From positions 22,580,001 through 22,644,000 of the forward strand of contig CM072870.1 in NCBI GenBank assembly GCA_036937835.1: a DNA stretch of 64,000 bases, in the 5' to 3' direction. Below the pieces are notes generated by a model that was given only the letters and a program-made list of their open reading frames with translations, was not told where the DNA came from and ran no database searches. Numbering within the stretch: the stretch's first letter is position 1; each line of letters begins with the position of its first letter. Shown here one piece after another: positions 62,779-64,000 of this stretch. This DNA comes from Pampus argenteus (taxonomy: Eukaryota > Chordata > Actinopteri > Scombriformes > Stromateidae). The position numbers were made by a program, and so were the translations under genes.

Positions 62779-62868
62779 GTATGTATGTGTGTGTGTGTGT
62801 GTGAATGAACTGAGCTGGCGGTGTATGTGTGTATGTATGTATGTGTGTGTGTGTGTGTTTATGTTTAC
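62593..62868 (+). repeat. higher-order minisatellite embedding GT/GTAT arrays
   Basis: The unit GAATGAACTGAGCTGCCGGT followed by GTATGTGTGTGTATGTGTAT and a GT run occurs three times, with starts at about 62605, 62697 and 62803. Spacings of about 92 and 106 bases differ mainly in GT-run length. The third copy has GGCGG in place of GCCGG. Confidence 0.9.
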
Positions 62869-64000
62869 TGGATGTAATTAGTGTTATCAGCTATGCAGTA
62901 AAGGTAATACTGAGTGACACCTACAGGTACAGAAACCACTGGAGCTGTATAATAATAATAATTATTATTAAACTACTGACATTTAGAGCATTGCCTTTAT
63001 TATTTTTATTTGTTGTCTTTTACCTTTTGTGTTGTTGTTTCGTTGACAGGTCTGCTAATTAGACAACTAGAGTGTCAGAGACAAACGACAAACACAAACG
63101 TTTCTTCACTGCACAAACAGTCTCAACTTTTCACAAATATAAATATATTATTAAAATAGATTAAATAATACTGACCGTGCAACAACCCTGAGTTTATTTA
63201 TATTCTACCAGTATCTTTGAATATATGAGTACTTATCTTTGCACATACACTATATAGGTCTATACATACGTTTATATGTGTGTTGGTGTAGCTGCATGTC
63301 TGCAGGCGTGTTGTAGCTGAGTTATTCCAGCTGAGCTCTCTTCTCTCAGCGGGGGGCTCATTTGACTTTTTTTTCCCACTTAAGCTTAAAACACACAACC
63401 AGCCGTGAAGCTTCGAGCAATAAAATTCAATAAAAAAAAAATATTAATAAAAATGTCTACAGCCATTTTTGCAGTGACTTCTTCCTTTATTGTCACCCAC
63501 TAATCTTTAGCAAGCAGCTGATCTCATGTGACGTTGGGGTGAGAGGTGGGGAACCTCGGGCGGGTCGCCAGTCAATCACAGGGACAACATACATATCTAA
63601 ACAAAGACGGTAGCTGGAAATATATAACTACTTATTAACTGTTAACTGTATATTAATGGTTTATTGCATTCAAAAAACACGTGAATATAACTAAAAAATG
63701 TCACTTTTTTAATTTTGGTTCAACCTCAGCGGACCGTAAGGAAATAGTGTCTCTTAATAATACATTTACGAGTGAAAAGAGGAAGATGAAGAAGAAGAAA
63801 GCTGTGCAGGAAAAGAAGAAGAAGAAGAGTGAAACAAAGGAAGAAGAGGAGGGACCAGGACCTGATATGAACACACACACACACATACACACACACGCCT
63901 CACCTTCCCTGACATCAAACCCGCAGGGACACCACACGCTGGCAGACGTCTTGGCGATTAATGTGTGTGTCCATGACCACTGCTGTACCTTATTTACATA

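Overview
The window looks like teleost fish nuclear DNA, probably from a spiny-rayed fish. It is AT-rich and non-coding over most of its length. It is crowded with (CA/TG)n and other microsatellites, and it carries repeat families I know from fish genomes (hAT relatives, a LINE-type 3' tail, ATCC-type arrays with a conserved flank). There are no bacterial operons, no intact long genes and no rRNA. I did not recognise any tRNA.

The one gene I can support lies on the minus strand. Five short exons (A 39704-39778, B 39088-39165, C 23882-24013, D 15041-15233, E 12847-12932) have consensus AG/GT splice sites and fully compatible phases. Together they encode 187 complete codons that align end to end with the BH (RhoGAP-like) domain of a p85-type regulatory subunit of class IA phosphoinositide 3-kinase, roughly human p85-alpha residues 119-307. 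The SH3-coding exon should lie beyond 64,000 and the SH2/iSH2 exons below position 1. I found neither in the window, so most of the sequence is intron of one very large gene. Which paralogue it is (pik3r2-like, pik3r3-like or other) is not settled. Several residues look closer to p85-beta than to p85-alpha, and the BH domain is strongly diverged.

Layout from low to high coordinate: 1-12846 is a partial intron with a complete but dead hAT transposon at 10087-10641 and several MITE-like copies. 12847-15233 holds exons E and D. 15234-23881 is an 8.6 kb intron with a LINE-type tail and a foldback element. Exon C follows, then a 15 kb intron (24014-39087) containing a weak plus-strand exon-like block. 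Exons B and A sit close together at 39.1-39.8 kb. About 0.9 kb upstream of exon A is a GC-richer cluster with ZNF143-, ETS- and E2F-type sites (40605-40700), which could be an alternative promoter. From 42.5 to 43.9 kb there is an extreme purine tract followed by a GA array. From about 46 to 63 kb there are several repeat-free, high-complexity blocks with homeodomain-type cores that look like conserved non-coding elements, and one diverged duplicated block (55.4 and 57.8 kb).

No previously undescribed multi-gene system is visible. The most notable items are the diverged p85 BH domain in a giant gene, the candidate internal promoter, the duplicated non-coding block, and the arrangement of complementary CA and TG arrays that could fold into long RNA duplexes.
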